NCBI GenBank assembly: GCA_026002875.1 | Contig: BPGE01000001.1 | Span: 4,588,001-4,652,000, forward strand | DNA length: 64,000 nucleotides | Source: Bryobacteraceae bacterium | Lineage (GTDB): Bacteria; Acidobacteriota; Terriglobia; Bryobacterales; Bryobacteraceae | Reading direction: 5' to 3' | Shown: positions 1 to 7,963 of the stretch, one piece after another | Numbering within the stretch: position 1 is the first letter of the stretch | Layout of the letters: the number at the start of each line of letters is the position of its first letter | Notes under the pieces: generated by a model | Database searches by the model: none | Seen by the model: the letters and a program-made list of their open reading frames with translations, nothing else | What the model was told of the DNA's origin: nothing | Program-made: the position numbers and the translations under genes

Positions 1-1744
1 TGAAGCGCGGCTCCCACACCTCCGCGCCGCCGCCCTTCAGGATGTAGGTCAGCCAGGCGCGCGCGCCGCGCAGATTGTCGACATAGAGGTCGCCGTTTTC
101 CCGCAGCGATTCAGCCAGCCGCAACTGCACGCGCGTGCCTGCGGGGCCCTGCACTTTCAGCCGCACCCAGCCCACCATGTTCTGGCCCAGGTCGTAGATG
201 AACACGCCCGGCCGCAGTTCCTTCACCGTCTTCGGCGCCAGCGTCTCGATCACGCGGAGCGGTTCCGCCATCTGGGCGCGAAGCGCGCCTCCCGGCGCTT
301 CCACCAGCTGTGCCGCCTCCCATCTGGAATCGTCGAAGCCCGGCTGCGCCCAGCCCGGCAGCTCCATGCGCGCGTCGTAGACTTCGCCGTCGTATTCGTT
401 GTTGGCGCGGATCGGACCCTCGGTGGTCAGCTTCCAGGTCTCGTCGGTGACGACGATCTCCTTGCGTCCGCCCTCATACTCCAGCTCGATCTGCGCGATC
501 GCTTTCGGGTAGCCGTAGCCGCGCGAAGGAATCGGAACGCGCCGGCGCGGCTGCCAGTAGCGCCCGTTGCCAAGCCACAGCCCTACGGCGTTGCGCCCCG
601 GCTTGAGCATCGCAGTGATGTCGTGCGTGACGTAGAACACGCGCTTCTCGTACTCGGTGAGACCCGGAGAGAGAACGTCGTCGCCCGCCTTCGCGCCGTT
701 CAGGTACAGTTCGCTCAGCCCGAGTCCTGCGACGTACGCCGTGGCTCGCCGCAGCCGCGGCTGCACGTCGAATTCCTTGCGCAGCATGCGCGCCGGCAGC
801 GCCTGCTCTTCACGCAGTCCTACTTCGCCCCAGGGATCCATGCCGTAGGGGCCGAGCGCTTTTGCGGGTTTCCAGCCCTCGTCATCCTTGCGCAACGCCT
901 CCCAGTGGGCGCCGGTGTAAAACATCATCGGCTCGCCGGAAGCGAACTCGATCTTCAACGCTCCCAGCACCCCCGCCTGATCCTCCCGCGTGTTGCGCGC
1001 CACCACCAGCAGCTCATTCTCGCCGGGCTTCAGCCACGGCTCGATGTGCAGCACCATCGGCAGCGTGGGGTTGTTGCCCTTGCCCGCGAACTCGCCATTG
1101 ACCGTGAGCTCGAAACTGTTGTCCGCGCCCAGGACGAAGGTTGCCGTCTTCAGGGGCCGGCCGGCGGGCAACGTGAGCCGCGCGCGGAATCGGCGCGTTT
1201 CCGCAGGCGCCTGTCTGGCCGGGTCGCCTTCGTCGAACCAGATCCACTGCGCTTCCTTCAGCCACTGGAACGGACTATGCGGATCCTTGTAGTACGTCTT
1301 CTCGTCGCGGCCGATCCACTTGCCCTTCCAGTCTTCCGGTTTCAGCAGCCCCATGGACCAGCGCGCGGTTTCACTCCACGAGGAAGGCTGGCCGTCCTGA
1401 TCCCAGACCATCACGCGCCACCACACGGGCTGTCCGGAGACGAGGGGCTTGCCCTGATAGGCGATATGCGTGTTCTGGCTGCTCTCCACCCTGCCGGTGT
1501 CCCAGAGGTCGCCGCGTCCGGACTGCGCCAGCGCAGCCGTGCTGGACACGATGACGCGGTATGCGGTCTGGCGGAGATTCCGGGCGCCTGGCCTGGCTGC
1601 TTCCAGTTTCCAGCTCAGGCGTGGCGCAGTTTCATCGATGCCCAGCGGATCTTTTCGATACTCGGTGCGCAGGCCGGCCGGTTTGAGAGAAGCCGCCTGT
1701 CCGATGGCGGCGCACAGAAGAAGGGCGGGAACGATTCGGGTCAT
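1..1744 (-). CDS. alpha-L-rhamnosidase (GH78), N-terminal part, runs off the window
   Basis: Partial gene: the start is inside the window and the 3' end lies before base 1. An ATG at 1744 is preceded by GAGGAGCG, a good ribosome binding site. The protein opens with a secretion signal (MTRIVPALLLCAAIGQA) and then shows the bacterial rhamnosidase layout. An Ig-like domain carries APRLSWKLEAARPGARNL-type sequence and VWWRVMVWDQDGQPSSWS. A jelly-roll follows with LYLNGAKAGDDVLSPGLTEY, the signature of the rhamnosidase N domain. The visible 581 residues end before the catalytic (alpha/alpha)6 domain. Family knowledge: such enzymes release terminal L-rhamnose from plant polysaccharides and glycosides outside the cytoplasm. 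A secreted GH78 fits the GH2/GH3 genes downstream. The substrate is not visible. Confidence 0.85.
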   Translation of the reverse strand, partial: MTRIVPALLLCAAIGQAASLKPAGLRTEYRKDPLGIDETAPRLSWKLEAARPGARNLRQTAYRVIVSSTAALAQSGRGDLWDTGRVESSQNTHIAYQGKPLVSGQPVWWRVMVWDQDGQPSSWSETARWSMGLLKPEDWKGKWIGRDEKTYYKDPHSPFQWLKEAQWIWFDEGDPARQAPAETRRFRARLTLPAGRPLKTATFVLGADNSFELTVNGEFAGKGNNPTLPMVLHIEPWLKPGENELLVVARNTREDQAGVLGALKIEFASGEPMMFYTGAHWEALRKDDEGWKPAKALGPYGMDPWGEVGLREEQALPARMLRKEFDVQPRLRRATAYVAGLGLSELYLNGAKAGDDVLSPGLTEYEKRVFYVTHDITAMLKPGRNAVGLWLGNGRYWQPRRRVPIPSRGYGYPKAIAQIELEYEGGRKEIVVTDETWKLTTEGPIRANNEYDGEVYDARMELPGWAQPGFDDSRWEAAQLVEAPGGALRAQMAEPLRVIETLAPKTVKELRPGVFIYDLGQNMVGWVRLKVQGPAGTRVQLRLAESLRENGDLYVDNLRGARAWLTYILKGGGAEVWEPRF

Positions 1745-1765
1745 GATACGGCGCTCCTCAATTGG

Positions 1766-1795
1766 AGGCGGCGGCTGCCCATCGCAGCGCCGCCT
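1766..1795. repeat. GC-rich hairpin between tag and the rhamnosidase gene
   Basis: AGGCGGCGGCTGC (1766-1778) pairs with GCAGCGCCGCCT (1784-1795) across a 5-nt loop, with one bulged G. It lies 3' of tag and in the probable 5' leader of the rhamnosidase gene on the minus strand. There is no T-run, so it is not a canonical intrinsic terminator. It may stabilise an mRNA end. Confidence 0.4.
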
Positions 1796-1812
1796 GACGA
1801 CACTGCATCTTA

Positions 1813-2376
1813 TCAACCCCTGCGCAGATCCGCGCGGGCCGCTCCGCGCCGCCAGCAGCCGGGCTCGTGCGCGTCGATGAGGCCCATGGCCTGCATGAAG
1901 GACTCGACTGTGACCGGTCCGACGAAGGTCCAGCCGCGCCGCTTCAGCTCGCGCGCCAGCTCGCGCGGCTCGCGCCCCTCGAAGGACCAGAAAAAACGGT
2001 CGAGCGAGCCCTGCTCGTCCGCCAGTTCGCAGGCGCGCCGCGCGTTATTCAGCACGGAGGCGATCTTGCCGCGGTGGCGGATGATGCCTGGCTCGAGCAT
2101 CACCCGGCTCGCGTCGCGTTCATCCCAGAGCGCCAGCCGGCGGAAATCGAACCCGGCAAACGCCCGGCGGAACGCCTCGCGCTTGCGCAGCACGGTCAGC
2201 CAGCTCAGTCCCGCCTGAAAGCCTTCCAGACAGATCTTTTCGAACAGCCGGATGTCATCGTGCACCGGCACGCCCCATTCCTCGTCGTGGTAAGCGACAT
2301 AGTCGGGAGCGGTTCCGCACCAGGCGCAGCGGGGCCGCCCGTCAGGCCCGGCCAGGATGCGGGGCTTCGTATTCAT
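1813..2376 (-). CDS. tag: DNA-3-methyladenine glycosylase I
   Basis: Base-excision repair enzyme that removes 3-methyladenine from alkylated DNA in the cytoplasm. The 187-residue length matches E. coli Tag. Family blocks are visible in order: RCAWC (16-20), YHDEEWGVP (29-37), EGFQAGLSWLTVLRKRE, GIIRHRGKI and FVGPVTVESFMQAMGL. The four Zn-knot positions known from E. coli Tag are all present: Cys17, His30, His170 and Cys174. The ATG at 2376 starts the family-typical N-terminus. It is divergent from the sigma factor gene, with 65 nt between starts, and has no operon partner. Confidence 0.95.
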   Translation of the reverse strand: MNTKPRILAGPDGRPRCAWCGTAPDYVAYHDEEWGVPVHDDIRLFEKICLEGFQAGLSWLTVLRKREAFRRAFAGFDFRRLALWDERDASRVMLEPGIIRHRGKIASVLNNARRACELADEQGSLDRFFWSFEGREPRELARELKRRGWTFVGPVTVESFMQAMGLIDAHEPGCWRRGAARADLRRG

Positions 2377-2441
2377 GCCGAATTCCAGCTTGCCAGATCC
2401 GCCCCCGCGGGCACGCCCGGAAATCAGGATCCGGACGTCCT

Positions 2442-3044
2442 GTGATAGAACGGATCGGGATGCCGTTTTGCAATGCTCCCTGTCTGGCCGGCGCGCCTGC
2501 TGCCCCCTGCGTTCAGGAAGAGTGCCTGGTGGAGCACGCGCGGCGGGGCGACCGTGAGGCGCGAGAACGGCTTTTCAGCCTGCTGTCGCCCTGGGTTCTG
2601 CACCAGGCGAGGAGGTTCTGCCGGACCGACGGGTCGGCGCAGGATATCGCGCAGGCGGCGCTGGTTTCGGCCCTCGAGCATCTGCCCGATTTGCGCCGCC
2701 CCAGCTGCCTCGGCGCCTGGGTCCGGCGGATCGTGGTCAACACCTGCCGCATGGAAGAACGCAGGCGGGCTGCACGCGCGCAAATCGAGGAGCTGCCCCC
2801 GGACGCGGTCAGTCCGTCCTGCCTGGGGGAAAAGCTTCTGGATGCGCGGCGCCTGCTCTCCCGGGTTGTCCAGTCCGCTCCTTCGTTGCCGCCCCTGCTG
2901 GCGGAGACCTTCCGCCTGCGTGTTCTCGAGGGGCTGACGACAAAGCAGACAGCGGCGCGTCTCGGCGTCAGTCAGGATATCGTCCGGGCGCGGCTTGCCC
3001 GCGCCCGCAGACATCTTCGAAGAAGGAGCGCGAGCGCCGGCTAG
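2442..3044 (+). CDS. ECF-type RNA polymerase sigma-70 factor
   Basis: A 200-residue extracytoplasmic-function sigma factor. Region 2 is recognisable in LSPWVLHQARRFCRTDGSAQ followed by DIAQAALVSALEHL and LGAWVRRIVVNTCR. Region 4 is at the C-terminus: FRLRVLEGLTTKQTAARLGV followed by an HTH recognition helix and an Arg-rich tail (ARARRHLRRR). It would direct RNA polymerase to a small regulon. No anti-sigma gene lies next to it, so its signal is unknown. The GTG at 2442 is one possible start; ATG 2460 (MPFCNAP) is another, and neither has a strong SD. Its last 4 bases overlap the convergent ccmH-like gene. Confidence 0.85.
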   Translation: MIERIGMPFCNAPCLAGAPAAPCVQEECLVEHARRGDREARERLFSLLSPWVLHQARRFCRTDGSAQDIAQAALVSALEHLPDLRRPSCLGAWVRRIVVNTCRMEERRRAARAQIEELPPDAVSPSCLGEKLLDARRLLSRVVQSAPSLPPLLAETFRLRVLEGLTTKQTAARLGVSQDIVRARLARARRHLRRRSASAG

Positions 3045-3448
3045 GACACTGCCCCCGCGCCGCCGGGCGAGCTTTCCGGCTGCGGCTTCACCATGCGGCG
3101 GATGATCCAGACGACCAGCGCCAGCCCCAGAATGGAAGCCACGATGGGGATCGTATACGCCCAGAGACGCAGCTGGCCTTCCGGCTCCATGAGGATCCGC
3201 GTTCCGTATTTCGCTTTGTAGAAATCCAGAATTTCCCGGTCGCTGCGTCCCTCGTTCACCATTCTGGCGATCTCCGCCCTCATTTCGGCCGCCACCTCGC
3301 TGCGGTGCATGGCCACGCTCTCGCTCCAGCAGCAGGGTGCAATCAGTTTCTCCTGCAATGCGCGGATCCTGCCAGAGCCTTGCCCCCAGGCAATGGCCGC
3401 CGCAAGGAGCGCCGCTGCCACCCAGATGAATTTGGCCTTGTTTCGCAT
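3041..3448 (-). CDS. CcmH/NrfF-type cytochrome c biogenesis protein with a CC motif
   Basis: A 135-residue membrane-anchored protein. The start is ATG 3448 because GGAGGG sits 5 nt upstream; the open frame continues to 3619 but that part looks like random coding. A signal or anchor helix (about residues 7-22) is followed by the CcmH three-helix domain: IRALQEKLIAPCCWSESVAM, EMRAEIARMVNEGRSDREIL and FYKAKYGTRIL. A C-terminal membrane segment follows (YTIPIVASILGLALVVWII). Family knowledge: CcmH reduces apocytochrome c cysteines before haem attachment through an LxCxxC motif. Here the dithiol is two adjacent cysteines (APCCW), so the redox chemistry may differ. No other ccm gene is adjacent. 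Confidence 0.8.
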   Translation of the reverse strand: MRNKAKFIWVAAALLAAAIAWGQGSGRIRALQEKLIAPCCWSESVAMHRSEVAAEMRAEIARMVNEGRSDREILDFYKAKYGTRILMEPEGQLRLWAYTIPIVASILGLALVVWIIRRMVKPQPESSPGGAGAVS

Positions 3449-3660
3449 CGAGCCCTCCCCTTTCCAGATCTCTGAGGAATTGCCGGGCGGCCGCCTCGCC
3501 TTCTGGTTCCGCTCGGTTCCTGCCTTCATTGTAAGGGCAACATCCCGATTCCGCGGGCGGCCGCTCGCGGGATGCGCCCGGTCCAATCGGAACCGGAGCG
3601 TGCTTTCAATCAGATACACTCGGTATTTGGGCCGAAACCGGCCGGCCGGAGGATCCTCAT

Positions 3661-4476
3661 TTGCCCGAAATCCTCAGAGACATCCTGGGCAACGCGCCGC
3701 AATTGACCCTGACGGGTGCGCTCGACATCCTTCTTGTGGCGCTGCTTCTGTACCAGGTGCTGCTGCTGATCCGCGGCCGGCGGGCCATGCATGTGCTCGT
3801 GGGCATCGGGATCGTTCTGGCCGCCTACGGCCTGGCGGTCAGCGCCGGCCTTACCGTGCTCCGGACGATCCTTGAGGGATTGGCCCCGTACACGGCCTTC
3901 GCGCTGATCGTGATGTTCCAGGGCGAAATCCGCCGCATGCTGACCCGGATCGGCGAGCGGAAATGGGCCGGATTCGGCGCCCGCGTCGAATCGCGCGAGG
4001 TGGCGGAGGAGATCGTGCTCGCCGTCAGCCATCTGGCTGCGCACCGTATCGGCGCGCTGATTGTGATCGAAGGAGAAGTCGGGCTGCGCACCTTTATTGA
4101 AAGCGGCGTCCCGATCGACGCGCGGGTGACCCGCGACCTGCTGCTGGCCATCTTTCAGCCTGGCGGCCCGCTCCATGACGGCGCCGCCATCGTCACGGGC
4201 GGACGGCTCGCCGCCGCCGCCTGCTTCCTCCCTCTAACGATGAACCCGGAGCTGTCGCGCGTCTTCGGCACCCGTCACCGCGCGGCGATCGGCGTCAGCG
4301 AGGACTCTGACTGCCTCGCCATTGTCGTCAGCGAGGAGCGCGGCACGATTTCGCTGGCCTCGGCCGGAGAGCTGGAAAATGACATCAGTCCGGAACGCCT
4401 GGCCGAGCGGCTGAGCCATCCGGTGAAAGGCGGCCGCAGACGCACGGCGGCGGCGCGGGAGGGCGCCCGGCCATGA
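3661..4476 (+). CDS. cdaA: diadenylate cyclase CdaA (c-di-AMP synthase)
   Basis: Makes the second messenger c-di-AMP from two ATP. The start is TTG 3661, preceded by GGAGGATCC. At the N-terminus are hydrophobic segments typical of CdaA (ALDILLVALLLYQVLLLI, then VLVGIGIVLAAYGLAVSAG), which place it at the inner membrane. The DAC domain follows, with the diagnostic DGAAIV motif (in GGPLHDGAAIVTGGRL) and the RHR motif (GTRHRAAIGVSE). The length of 271 is typical. It overlaps cdaR by 4 nt and lies two genes upstream of glmM. This is the conserved cdaA-cdaR-glmM order, in which CdaR and GlmM are known to modulate cyclase activity. Confidence 0.95.
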   Translation: MPEILRDILGNAPQLTLTGALDILLVALLLYQVLLLIRGRRAMHVLVGIGIVLAAYGLAVSAGLTVLRTILEGLAPYTAFALIVMFQGEIRRMLTRIGERKWAGFGARVESREVAEEIVLAVSHLAAHRIGALIVIEGEVGLRTFIESGVPIDARVTRDLLLAIFQPGGPLHDGAAIVTGGRLAAAACFLPLTMNPELSRVFGTRHRAAIGVSEDSDCLAIVVSEERGTISLASAGELENDISPERLAERLSHPVKGGRRRTAAAREGARP

Positions 4477-5153
4477 AACGCTTCTTCACCCAGCACCTGG
4501 GCCTGAAGCTCTTCTCGCTCGCCGTGGCCTTTGTCCTGTGGCTGTCCATCAGCGGCTCGCGCGAGCTCACCACCGCCGTCACGGTTCCCGTCCAGTACCG
4601 CAACATCCCCACGCACCTCGAGCTGGGGCCGAACCTCGTGGAAGAAGTGCGCTTGATCGTGCGCGGACCTTCGCCGCTGCTGGCGCGCGTCTCTGATTCG
4701 CCGCCCCCCGTCGTGCTCGATCTGGGGCGCGTCCGGCGCGAGGGCGTCACCACCTTTTCCATCCAGCGCACGAATGTGGATCTTCCGGCGGGCGTCATCC
4801 TGGAGCGCGCCATCCCTTCCCAGATTCAGATCCGCACGGAGCGGCGCGAAGTGAAAGAGGTGCCCGTCTGGCCCGTGTTTGAAAACGTGCCGGAAGGCTA
4901 TCAGATCGAGTCGTGGACGGTCACGCCGCCGCGGCTGCCCCTGTCCGGTCCGAAGAGCCGCCTGGACAGGATCGAAACCGTCAGGACCGATCCCATCGAT
5001 CTGCACTCGCAGCCGGGCGGCAACGAAGTGCTGACCACAGCGTTCGCCGGAGACCCGCAGGCCCACTTCGTGGCTTCGCCTCAGGTCAGGGTCCGCTATG
5101 TTCTGAGTCCCATTCCTGCTGCGGACCGCTCCGCGGCAAAGGAGAAACGTTGA
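4473..5153 (+). CDS. cdaR: YbbR-domain protein CdaR, cyclase regulator
   Basis: A 226-residue protein with an N-terminal transmembrane segment (LKLFSLAVAFVLWLSISGSR), after which it would face the periplasm. YbbR-like beta domains follow, seen in the repeated VPVQYRNIP and ELGPNLVEEVRLIVRGPSPL type blocks and in EVPVWPVFENVPEGYQIESW. Family knowledge: CdaR binds and regulates CdaA. Both ends overlap neighbouring genes by 4 nt (ATGA with cdaA, TTGA with glmM), so translation is probably coupled through the operon. Confidence 0.9.
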   Translation: MKRFFTQHLGLKLFSLAVAFVLWLSISGSRELTTAVTVPVQYRNIPTHLELGPNLVEEVRLIVRGPSPLLARVSDSPPPVVLDLGRVRREGVTTFSIQRTNVDLPAGVILERAIPSQIQIRTERREVKEVPVWPVFENVPEGYQIESWTVTPPRLPLSGPKSRLDRIETVRTDPIDLHSQPGGNEVLTTAFAGDPQAHFVASPQVRVRYVLSPIPAADRSAAKEKR

Positions 5154-6472
5154 GCGAAAGACGCCTCTTTGGCACGGATGGAATCCGCGGAGTCGCAGGC
5201 GAGCCGCCTCTGGATGCCCGCACTGTCGCCGCCTTCGGCATGGCGCTGGGCGAGTGGGCGCTGCACCATGGCTCCAGAAGCGTGCTTATCGGGATGGACA
5301 CGCGCGAATCGGGCCCCGATCTGGCAGCGCAGGTTGCCGCTGGACTGCGGAAGGCCGGCGCGGAGCCCCTGCTGGCGGGCATTGTCACCACTCCAGCCGT
5401 GTCCTACCTGACCAGGACAGGCCCGTTTTCGGCTGGAGTCATGATCTCCGCTTCGCACAACCCGTACCACGACAACGGCCTGAAAGTGTTCGCGCATGAC
5501 GGCCTCAAGCTGCCGGATGCCGAGGAACTGCGGATCGAGACACGCATCTTTCAGCTTGTGAACGAAGGGGTGGAAGCCGCGCCTGATTCCTCTACTCCCG
5601 CGGATGCCGGGCTCGCAGCCGCGTACCTTGATTTTCTGGCCTCCGCCGCTCCGCACGGTCTGGCCGGGCTCTCTGTCGTGCTGGATTGCGCCAACGGCGC
5701 CGCGTGCCATCTGGCGCCCGCTCTGTTCCGCCGGCTTGGAGCGGGGGTCGTCGAAACCGCCTGCTCGCCGGATGGCCGCAATATCAACGACGGCTGCGGC
5801 GCGCTTCATGTCGAGCCCCTGCGGCGGCGCGTGCTCGAGGAGAAGGCCGATTTCGGGGCCGCATTCGACGGCGACGCCGACCGCTGCATCCTCGTCAGCC
5901 GTTCTGGCCGGGTTCTCAATGGCGACCACATTCTTCTGCTCGCTGGACGCCGCCTGCGTCCGCGCGCCGTCGTGGCCACGGTGATGTCGAACCTCGGCTT
6001 GGAACGGGCTCTGGCGTCCGAGGGCATCGGTCTGATCCGCACCGCCGTCGGAGACCGCTACGTGCTTGAGGAGATGCTCCGCCAGGATCTCCCGCTCGGC
6101 GGCGAGCAGAGCGGCCATGTGATCTTCCGCGATTTCTCCACCGCCGGAGACGGCATGCTGACCGCACTCCGCGCGGCTTCCATCGCCCGCGCCTGCGGGG
6201 CGACGCTCGACGAACTCGTCGAGGACTTCATCGTCTACCCCCAGCGGCTTGTGAACGTCCGCTTCCGCGAGAAAAAGCCCCTCGATCAGCTCCCTGCCGT
6301 GCAGCACGAAATCCGCGAGACCGAGCACGAGTTCGGCCCCGCCGGCCGCGTCCTCGTGCGTTTCTCCGGAACCGAGCCCCTCGCCCGTGTCATGGTTGAA
6401 GGTCCGGACGCCGAGCGTGTCGAGTTCCGCGCCCGCCGCATCGCCGCCGCCATTGAAGCCGCCCTCTCCTGA
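5150..6472 (+). CDS. glmM: phosphoglucosamine mutase
   Basis: Converts glucosamine-6-phosphate to glucosamine-1-phosphate on the way to UDP-GlcNAc for peptidoglycan and LPS. The start is TTG 5150 (LSERRLFGTDGIRG), with AAAGGAG upstream; an open frame extends further upstream but overlaps cdaR. At 440 residues it is close to E. coli GlmM. Landmarks: the catalytic phosphoserine Ser102 in ISASHNP, the metal-binding loop DGDADR at 240-245, GGEQSGH, and the phosphate loop RFSGTEP near the C-terminus. It is the last gene of the c-di-AMP operon and is followed by a terminator-like palindrome. Confidence 0.96.
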   Translation: MSERRLFGTDGIRGVAGEPPLDARTVAAFGMALGEWALHHGSRSVLIGMDTRESGPDLAAQVAAGLRKAGAEPLLAGIVTTPAVSYLTRTGPFSAGVMISASHNPYHDNGLKVFAHDGLKLPDAEELRIETRIFQLVNEGVEAAPDSSTPADAGLAAAYLDFLASAAPHGLAGLSVVLDCANGAACHLAPALFRRLGAGVVETACSPDGRNINDGCGALHVEPLRRRVLEEKADFGAAFDGDADRCILVSRSGRVLNGDHILLLAGRRLRPRAVVATVMSNLGLERALASEGIGLIRTAVGDRYVLEEMLRQDLPLGGEQSGHVIFRDFSTAGDGMLTALRAASIARACGATLDELVEDFIVYPQRLVNVRFREKKPLDQLPAVQHEIRETEHEFGPAGRVLVRFSGTEPLARVMVEGPDAERVEFRARRIAAAIEAALS

Positions 6473-6476
6473 CAAG

Positions 6477-6507
6477 AAAAGGGGACAGGAACACAATTCC
6501 CCTTTTT
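6477..6507. repeat. 30-bp palindromic repeat, copy 1, terminator-like
   Basis: AAAAGGGGACAGGAACACAA followed by TTCCCCTTTTT. A 9-bp stem (AAAAGGGGA/TCCCCTTTT) encloses a 12-nt loop and ends in a T-run. It lies between the convergent ends of glmM and the aminotransferase gene, so it could terminate from both sides. The same 30 bases recur exactly at 62635-62664. A dispersed identical palindrome suggests a REP-like mobile repeat rather than two independent terminators. Confidence 0.75.
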
Positions 6508-6539
6508 CGACCACTGGGGGCGGCGTTTCCGCAGCCGCC

Positions 6540-7841
6540 TCAATAGTTCTTCTGCCGCTCGTGCCGCGCCCGCTGCGCCCTGCCCATCGCCTTCACCCCC
6601 GCAAGCGCCGGGTCCGCCGCCGCCAGCTTCTCGAGTTGCGTGGCCACCTTCTCCATCGCTCGCGCAATGTCCCGCACGTCTTCCTCGTCCCCGATGAAGC
6701 AGAACTGGAACAGCCACACTGCTTCTTCGTACGCCGCACGCTCCGCCACCGGACAGCGGCAGTCCGAATAATCCTTCTGCAGCTGCGCGCAGTTCTCCGG
6801 CGTCGCGTAGAACAGATCGCTGCGGTACACAGCCTCGTAGAAGCGGCCGTCGCACGGCACGCCTTCCGCCTCCACCGCCGCCACGAACAGATCCCGGTGC
6901 GGAGCGGGCCGGCCGGGTTCGGGACGGTACTGCAGGACGTAGCAGTACATCGTGGGCGACGTCATTTGCGGCTGCGCAGGCAGCACGCGGAGGCCCGGCA
7001 GACCCGAGATCAGAGTTTCGAACAGCGCCGCATGCCGCGCCCGCCGCTCGCGCAGTTCCGGCAGCCGCTCCAGCTGCCCGAACAGCATCGCCACCTGCAG
7101 GTCCGTCATGCGGTAATTCAGCCCCAGCAGCCGCTGGCCATACTGGTCTGTCAACGAAGCGCGCCCGCAGTTGATCACCGTCTGCAGCGCTTCGTAGTAC
7201 TCGAGCGAATTGGTCGTCAGCAGCCCGCCCTCTCCTGACGTCATCAGCTTGCTCTCCTGCAGCGAGAACGACCCGATATCGCCGATGGCGCCCGCGCCCC
7301 TGCCCTTCCACGCGCCCCCGTGCGCATGCGCGCAGTCCTCGATCACTTTCAGCCCGCGCTCCCTGGCAAGCTCCATCAGCGCATCCATGTCCGTGAAGCG
7401 CATGGCCAGGTGCACCGGGATCACCGCCTTCGTGCGCGGAGTGATGCAGGCTCGCACGCTCTCCACGTCCATGCAGTACGTGTCCGGATCCACGTCGGCG
7501 AACACGGGCACGCCGCCCATCGCCAGCACCGCCGTCGCCGTGCCGTCCCAGGTGTAGGCGGGCACGATCACTTCGTCTCCGAACCGCACGCCTGCCGCCA
7601 TCAGCGCCGCCGTCAGCGACACGGTTCCGTTCGCCACCGGCAGAGCGTACCGAACGCCGTGCATTTCGGCAAACCGTGCGCACAACTCCTGCGCCAGCGG
7701 CGTCGGGTATGGAAACCCGCCCCAGCGGCGGCTCCGCACCGTGCGCAGGATCCGTTCAAGATCCGCCTCGTCATACTGCGGCCACGGCGCGAACGGCTTG
7801 CGCCGCACAGGCTCGCCGCCGAGAATCGCCAGAGTGCTCAC
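6540..7841 (-). CDS. DegT/DnrJ/EryC1/StrS family PLP aminotransferase
   Basis: A 433-residue sugar aminotransferase-like enzyme. Fold-type I landmarks are visible: ALPVANGTVSLTAALMAAGV (substrate/PLP loop, near 66-85), VIVPAYTWDGTATAVLAMGG, IEDCAHAHGG (PLP ring Asp, about 168-177) and the Schiff-base lysine Lys198 in FSLQESKLMTSGEGG, followed by LGLNYRMTDLQ. Family members transaminate keto-sugar nucleotides for LPS or antibiotics, or act as dehydratases; some Solibacter-type paralogues sit in sugar catabolic regions. The substrate is not visible. The gene is divergent from the GH2 gene, with 122 nt between starts, so a shared control region is possible. Confidence 0.85.
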   Translation of the reverse strand: MSTLAILGGEPVRRKPFAPWPQYDEADLERILRTVRSRRWGGFPYPTPLAQELCARFAEMHGVRYALPVANGTVSLTAALMAAGVRFGDEVIVPAYTWDGTATAVLAMGGVPVFADVDPDTYCMDVESVRACITPRTKAVIPVHLAMRFTDMDALMELARERGLKVIEDCAHAHGGAWKGRGAGAIGDIGSFSLQESKLMTSGEGGLLTTNSLEYYEALQTVINCGRASLTDQYGQRLLGLNYRMTDLQVAMLFGQLERLPELRERRARHAALFETLISGLPGLRVLPAQPQMTSPTMYCYVLQYRPEPGRPAPHRDLFVAAVEAEGVPCDGRFYEAVYRSDLFYATPENCAQLQKDYSDCRCPVAERAAYEEAVWLFQFCFIGDEEDVRDIARAMEKVATQLEKLAAADPALAGVKAMGRAQRARHERQKNY

Positions 7842-7860
7842 GGAAGCTCCTTCTGAATTT

Positions 7861-7901
7861 TGAAAACGGATTTCAGTTTTTTGTTCAGCATACGCTATAG
7901 T
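7861..7901 (+). promoter_or_regulatory. possible operator and -10 element upstream of the GH2 gene
   Basis: TGAAAACGGATTTCA (7861-7875) is an imperfect palindrome with one mismatched pair and a single central base, similar in style to LacI-family operators. It is nested in a larger CTGAA...TTCAG inverted repeat (7853-7876). TATAGT at 7896-7901 is a plausible -10 for the plus strand; no convincing -35 is seen. The LacI regulator encoded at 13237-14235 is a candidate ligand. Confidence 0.35.
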
Positions 7902-7963
7902 GTTCAGGAAGGCAAACCAACCCGCCCACGCCGGCGCGCCGCCGGCCGCGATCTGGAGAAATC

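Noticed and set aside
623-2218. A 531-codon plus-strand open frame
   Set aside because: Antisense to the rhamnosidase and tag genes, whose protein motifs are clear on the minus strand. High GC makes such shadow frames common.
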